A stretch of 64,000 nt of DNA from Diplonema papillatum (taxonomy: Eukaryota; Euglenozoa; Diplonemea; Diplonemida; Diplonemidae), in assembly GCA_030068145.1 (NCBI GenBank), contig JAPJBO010000405.1:62001-126000 (forward strand), written 5' to 3'. The translations under genes and the position numbers were made by a program. The notes beneath the pieces were generated by a model. That model was not told the origin of the DNA, made no database searches, and worked only from the letters and a program-made list of their open reading frames with translations. Below, piece after piece: positions 59,081-64,000 of the stretch; positions within the stretch are counted from its first letter, which is position 1, and every line of letters starts with the position of its first letter.

Positions 59081-59693
59081 TCCCCCCGGGTAGGGGTACC
59101 TGTAACTCGGGGCCCGGGCCCTGGAAAAAATTTCCAGGGGTTTTGGCCCTGAACGATTACCAAAGGAAAAACTCTCTGGCACGAGATGCAATTCGTTTAC
59201 AATTCCATTCCAGGGCCCCAGACTGTCCTTGAGCTCAACGGATTCAAAAACGTCCTCGGACTGTATTTTTCGACACAGCCACGAAACCTGAAGGAGGTTT
59301 TTAGGTTCTGGCAGGTCTAGCTGGCTGCCTGAAGGGTACCACGGCTCAGTCACCCAAGGTGGGCGTTGAAAAAAACTTTTTTTTGGGCCGGAATTCCTAA
59401 AAACGCATTTCGGAAAGTTTTTGTCCCACATTTTTCCGGCATTTTGACCATTTCACCTTAGAGCCTCCGCTCGCTCAGCCGCTATGGTAAATGCACGGCT
59501 GTGAGCTTTTTTATCAAATTTTATCAAGTTTATTTCTTGATTTCTTCTCGTCTTGCTCTCCGCTTGTTGTGGAACCTGCAATATTGAAGATTCCATCCTT
59601 GGTTACCGTGGGCCTGGGCCCTATCTGGACCCTAGCGCTAACCCGGGGCCCGGGCCCCGGAGACCCTGGATTTACAGGTACCCTTGCCCCCCC
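59081..59693. mobile_element. Candidate inverted-repeat element, ~610 bp
   Basis: GGGGTACCTGTAA at 59093-59105 is mirrored by TTACAGGTACCC at 59672-59683. Further in, both sides carry the palindrome GGGCCCGGGCCC (near 59110-59121 and 59645-59656), and further out C-rich strings. No target duplication was evident and no ORF is convincing. A non-autonomous DNA element is the simplest reading. Confidence 0.5.
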
Positions 59694-59778
59694 TCTTGTT
59701 TACTTACCAAGACTTCACAAGAAAGTACTTGTCTCAGGGCGTTGATGATTTCCATGACCTGCGCCGGGACGAGGTTTT

Positions 59779-59802
59779 CAAAAAAAAAAAAAAAAAAAAA
59801 AA
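59779..59802. repeat. Poly-A run
   Basis: About 24 consecutive A, about 90 bp beyond the candidate element at 59081-59693. It could be a retroposed tail, but no retrocopy was recognised before it. Confidence 0.9.
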
Positions 59803-59953
59803 GCAGAGCATCTTTCACAACTTGTTTGAGTACTCCCCCGGGACACACATACTTACCTACACCAGCACTATTTTAGCTCCTCCCTTCCCTCGTGTAATTG
59901 AGAAAGCTGAACACGCTTGTATTGGAGACACTTTTGGGCTGAACGTGTTAATA

Positions 59954-60041
59954 CACTAGACACTAGACACTAGACACTAGACACTAGACACTAGACACTA
60001 GACACTAGACACTAGACACTAGACACTAGACACTAGACACT
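59954..60041. repeat. 7-bp tandem repeat CACTAGA, about 12.5 copies
   Basis: Perfect heptamer repetition over 88 bp. It resembles telomere repeats in period only; the unit lacks the G-run of plant or algal telomeres. Confidence 0.96.
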
Positions 60042-61390
60042 GCAAATTCGTGTCACCCTACTCCAAACCAGTGCCATTCTTACCGTGTTCAGAAGAACTT
60101 CTGTTTAGGCCAATTCGCGGCGACGACAGCGGCACAGATTGCTCAAAGACAGCAGCTTGAAACATCGAGCTTCAGGTGACTGACGGTGAATTCTTACGAG
60201 GCATTCTGCAGGCTTTTCCGACAAAACATTTGGACTGGGACGTTTTCGGACCTTTTGGGGGTTTCCCCAACACGAAGAAATGCCAACTTTGTGATGAATC
60301 TTATGAGCGCCTTCCAGAAGACCACCAGCGCTTGAAGTTGACACTTTGGGGCCAGCGACGAAAATAGGTGTCTCAAATACACGGGGGGGGGGGGGGGGGT
60401 AGGCCCTTACCTTATATACCTACACTGCATACCTACACCACTACTTACCTTCAGCACTACGCCTATCGCAAAGCCTGAAAACATCTGACTCTAGAAGCAG
60501 CACCCGGTAGTCGGGCCACTCGTCTTCCCTTTGAGACCTCCTTCAGTGCGATGAACTCGTCCCCGCCGCCGCTACCCTTTGAAAGGCGAAAAACACACAC
60601 GGGCCGAAACTGCTCCGCAACTTGGACTCAGTCATAAAAGCCCTTCCAAGCCCAACAAGCATGCTTGGCAGTTCCCGATATATTCAAAGGAAGCACCCCG
60701 CCGCAACGAACAATATTACTCTCTCCCACCCGAGTAACCTCGAAGGTCACCCGAAAATTTTAAGCACCGGTCGTAAAAAATAAAGTTCAAAAACAGCCTA
60801 CAAAGGCGCTGCGCACAAGAACAATACAACGGAAGCCAACCGAAAACACGACAACCGCAGTTAATGCTAGCCTTCACTCCAAAAAGTCAACCAGAAACTT
60901 TAAAACACGACCTTACACAACGCTGAAACCCCCGCACAGTGATTCTTGCAACCACTTTGACCGGCTCTTCGATACCCTGCCCGCCTCAACGGTCAACCGG
61001 AGACTCAAAAATACCGACTTCTTCAAAGTCGAACCAGAAAATACACAGTCGAAAAGAGAACATTCACTGAGTAAGCAAAGCCGACGTTCTAGTCGAGCGT
61101 AATAAGAGCCGACATAAGGTGCATGTTCATATTGTCCTCCTTCGTCCATTCTTCAGCTAGAACTGTCGAAGGAATACACCAGTAGCGACTATCGATTAAA
61201 GCACCTACCAGTAACCCAAGAATTAAGAATTCAAAGATCAGTGTTGCCGTGTCGGAGTATCTGCATCAGAAGACCACCGGCTCCTGAAAATACTAACAAC
61301 CAGAACCCTTTGCTAGTCAAACGACGAAACCGCATACTTCTTACGCGCAACAAAATTTTCACTCTAAAACCAACGACAACTCTCGCAAAA

Positions 61391-61449
61391 AGAAGGTCAC
61401 CCGGAGACTTTAAACCCCCGGATCTCACGCGAACTTTCACTCCAAACGG
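61391..61449 (+). repeat. Dispersed ~52-bp motif, copy 4
   Basis: AGAAGGTCACCCGGAGACTT, a short A/C stretch, CCCGGATCTCACGCGAAC and TTTCACTCCAAA. This is the most complete member together with 63366-63420. Confidence 0.75.
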
Positions 61450-63365
61450 AAGCATTCTTCCGTGTGTAGGGCGAATGGCTGGGCCAGGCCGAGTCAATTC
61501 AATTTCACAGGTTCAATTCCTACTCCACTTTTTTCGCCAGCCCACGAACTTCGAATGTCGGAATGAGTCTAAACTTGCTCGGAGCACATTTCTAGTTAGG
61601 CGGGCGCTGGGGGGTGGTCGAGAAGACTTATGTACCGCGTAATATTCTTTCCTCAGACAGTGGGTGTGCAAAACAGAGAAAACTATAACTCTAAAAAGGG
61701 TTATGGGGCAGGTCTTCTGACATACAGATCTCTGCCTTCTGTACCTTTTTGGCTATTCGAGCCCCCCCTGTTTTCCGCAGACAAAGTCGCGCCAAAAGGG
61801 TTTACTTTATTTGTGGTTAGAATGTTGCACAGCTATTTGCCCCATTTCCCTATCAAATCGAAGGATTCTAGTCGGTTGCCCACTTCGACTCTTCCAGCCA
61901 GCTTGTGAAGAATCGGGGTTTCTTCAAAGGACATGGGACGTGCACTAGTTGCCCCCGGTGCTGATGAAAAGCGAACTTCACTCTGAAAAAAGAGCGAGTC
62001 GCAGCGATTAATACCTTCAGGGATGCAAAGGGCGCAATTGCTGGCCACAACCCTGAAGCAACTAACATGACGTCCCAGTCTAGAACCCACCAGGTGACAG
62101 GACAACTCGAACGGATACCTTTCACTGCCTCACACGAATCAGTCCAGAAGTCTTGGTGCTTCCATATTCGGCCGGGCTCTGTGCGAGCATGACTAGTTCC
62201 CTCCCTCGAAAACCCAAAGTAACCACACATAAACACACACACGCACGGAGAAGACTGTAGCGAACATGCTGTCAATAAAGTAGGAGAACATAGGGCCGAT
62301 CGAATGTGTGATATACGATGTGCACATGGAATCTGATCTCTCTTCACCGTTTGACAATGGCTTTTCGGACAAAGCCTTTCGTGGATCCAGTGTCCGGGAA
62401 GCTGGAACTTAGAAATCGAGCTCAACTTAGGGTTCCCCTTGGGTAATACAGTTGTCGCTGAATGCTAAATAAAAAAAAATGGTTTTGATGCTGGACTTGT
62501 TTGATGCAAGTCTAGTTGACACCGAACTGAGCATAAGCACTGCAACACTGGCAGCGTTACCACACTGGCAATGTCTATATTCTTCCGCTGGCCGTGTCAT
62601 CGCACATTGCAACAAACTCCTGGTGTCGCGCCACGCGATATCTTCGCCAAAAAAATAAAGAAAAAGGTCTGTTCTTCAATGCAAAGTTTCTTGTTCAATA
62701 CAACAGTTTTCGGGGCGGGGGAGGGGATCCGCGTCGTGTCCACCAACACGTTCCGTCCCCGCACAAGCAGAAGACATCAGCGATGTCTTTTGTGTTGACC
62801 AGTAGTGTGCTCCTTGGAGAGTAGCTTACAGCTGAAGGTAACGTTGCCAAGCGGTTCAACCTGAACGGCAACGTGTGTCGTTGAACAAGCTGCCAGCACT
62901 CTCTTTCGAGTGCACCATTCAGACAATTCAGACAAGGACAGGGGAGAAGGTGAATTCTTCGGGGCTGATGGGGTCATCAGCCCCGGGGTGTTCGCCTTGA
63001 CCCCCCGCAACTGTAAAAAGTGTGAGGGCCAATCCCTACACCTCGTCTCGAAATCACTGACTGAAAATGAACTCCCGAAAGAACGAAACAATGAACTGAA
63101 AAAAAAAAATGAAGTGAAGAGAAGTTAGTTCCAAAAGAATGAGAAAGAAGCGGACTGCCGAGCGTAAATTACAAGGAAGAACCGGCGCTGTAACCAACAC
63201 ACTACGAAAGACCCGGAGACTTAACAAAACCCCAGTTTCAAGCTATCTTATCTTGGCTAGCCAAAACAAGAAAATGAGAACGCACACCTAACAAATGAAA
63301 AAGCTGCTAAAGACCCGCACCTACACGCACTATCCTTACACTACTACAAAGTAGAAACCGTTCGA

Positions 63366-63420
63366 AGAAGGTCACCGGAGACTTTGAAATCCCGGATTTG
63401 CAAGCGAACTTTCACCCAGA
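63366..63420 (+). repeat. Dispersed ~52-bp motif, copy 5
   Basis: GAAGGTCACCGGAGACTTTG, then AAATCCCGGATTTGCAAGCG and AACTTTCACCCAGA. Same block order as copies at 7488, 45625, 53853 and 61391. Confidence 0.75.
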
Positions 63421-64000
63421 GACCACGCTTTGGGTATCTTTCTGTCGAGCGACAGTGAGACCCGAAGAAAGCTACTTCTAAAGTAGTACAGACTCGGTTC
63501 TATAGAACAGATAGATGTAAGCCCGTTCATGCAAACGCGTTTGTCTTTTTACACCTCTTCTAGCTCGCATACGAAGTCAACACGTTGCCAACTAACAAAA
63601 AAAGAACCCAGCATGATTCGAAGCGCAAGCAAATGTGCGAGAATGCTGACGGAGATCAACGGAACACCAGCAATTTCTGCCTTTGCGAGCACAAAGGAAA
63701 GCAGACGCGAAAGCCCCGTTCCCTGCGTCGCCGGTACCGCTCGGCAGACCTCTGTTGCAATCTTCTTAAGCACAAGCCGGTGGCATGCGTCGAAACCCTC
63801 GAGTTGTGGATTGACACACACAAATTCCACAATCTTTTTTGTGTGCTGAAAAAACGGACCGTGTCACCAATCGACAAAGTTGCAGAACCCCGCGTGTTGT
63901 GTCTATGATTCACCCGTGCACTTGTCGTCCCAGCGGCGTATTTTCGCTGCTTGCGTTCCTGCTGCAACATTTTGAGTATATTTTTTTACCCGGCTGTTTC

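Larger units (their letters stand above)
60042..64000. other. Right end of window, repeat-bearing, no confident gene
   Basis: A G run lies at about 60382-60399. A short plus-strand frame at 60176-60367 contains CQLCDESYERLPEDHQRL, weakly zinc-finger-like, but is only 63 codons. Copies of the ~52-bp motif are at 61391-61449 and 63366-63420, with fragments (GGTCAACCGGAGACTC, TTCACTCTAAAACC) near 60990, 61355 and 61972. The longest frames (185 codons or fewer) show no domain. Confidence 0.5.

Noticed and set aside
59954..60041. Interstitial telomere repeat
   Set aside because: The period is 7, but the unit CACTAGA/TCTAGTG lacks the G-run typical of TTTAGGG or TTAGGG telomeres.

Overview
This is nuclear DNA of a microbial eukaryote, not a bacterium. 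The evidence is spliced genes with GT-AG introns (COMMD4, LSm4, an RRM protein), eukaryote-only families, long intergenic spaces, many microsatellites and several families of dispersed repeats. All introns I could place are canonical, and I saw no dinoflagellate spliced-leader sequence. A free-living protist or alga, perhaps a chromerid-like alveolate, fits, but the taxonomic guess is inference. The window is gene-poor.

Layout. 1-10.5 kb: mostly dispersed repeats around two tiny histidine-rich proteins that both end in a CaaX prenylation box (3040-3288, 8255-8407), plus a MITE with perfect target duplication (5658-5827). 10.5-18.7 kb: a 49-bp palindromic tandem array, then two intronless, strongly similar TPR-type genes (11731-13473, 16817-18562), the second followed by a broken copy of its own 3' end. 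19.4-27.7 kb: a transposon cluster inside TA microsatellites, made of a 1.6-kb foldback element with about 550-bp inverted arms and a 6.5-kb element with terminal inverted repeats that carries an intact 1406-residue reverse transcriptase ORF on the minus strand. 28.4-29.7 kb: a three-exon COMMD4 gene with a MITE in intron 1, whose ends resemble those of the reverse-transcriptase element. 30.9-31.8 kb: a composite repeat element with a tRNA-like promoter region. 32.1-34.2 kb: an RIIa/Dpy-30 plus four-rhodanese protein in which all four active-site loops lack cysteine. 34.4-40.2 kb: no confident gene.

40.2-56.7 kb: a near-identical tandem duplication of about 8.2 kb whose breakpoints lie in a 105-bp CAG-rich segment. 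Each unit has a GRAM-domain gene, a two-exon LSm4 gene and the 5' part of an RBPMS/Whi3-like two-RRM gene. Only the distal copy of the RRM gene is complete; the proximal one is cut in its polyglutamine tract and runs into a new tail. Unit 1 also holds a 1-kb insertion of the same composite element found at 30.9 kb, and unit 2 preserves the empty site. 56.7-64 kb: repeats, a candidate inverted-repeat element and no confident gene.

The genes do not form a pathway. LSm4 and the RRM protein are RNA-metabolism housekeepers, COMMD4 is a trafficking-complex subunit, and the rhodanese protein may be a docking scaffold. The most unusual content is the mobile DNA: reverse transcriptase inside an element with DNA-transposon-like ends, MITEs sharing those ends, and a directly visible filled/empty insertion pair.
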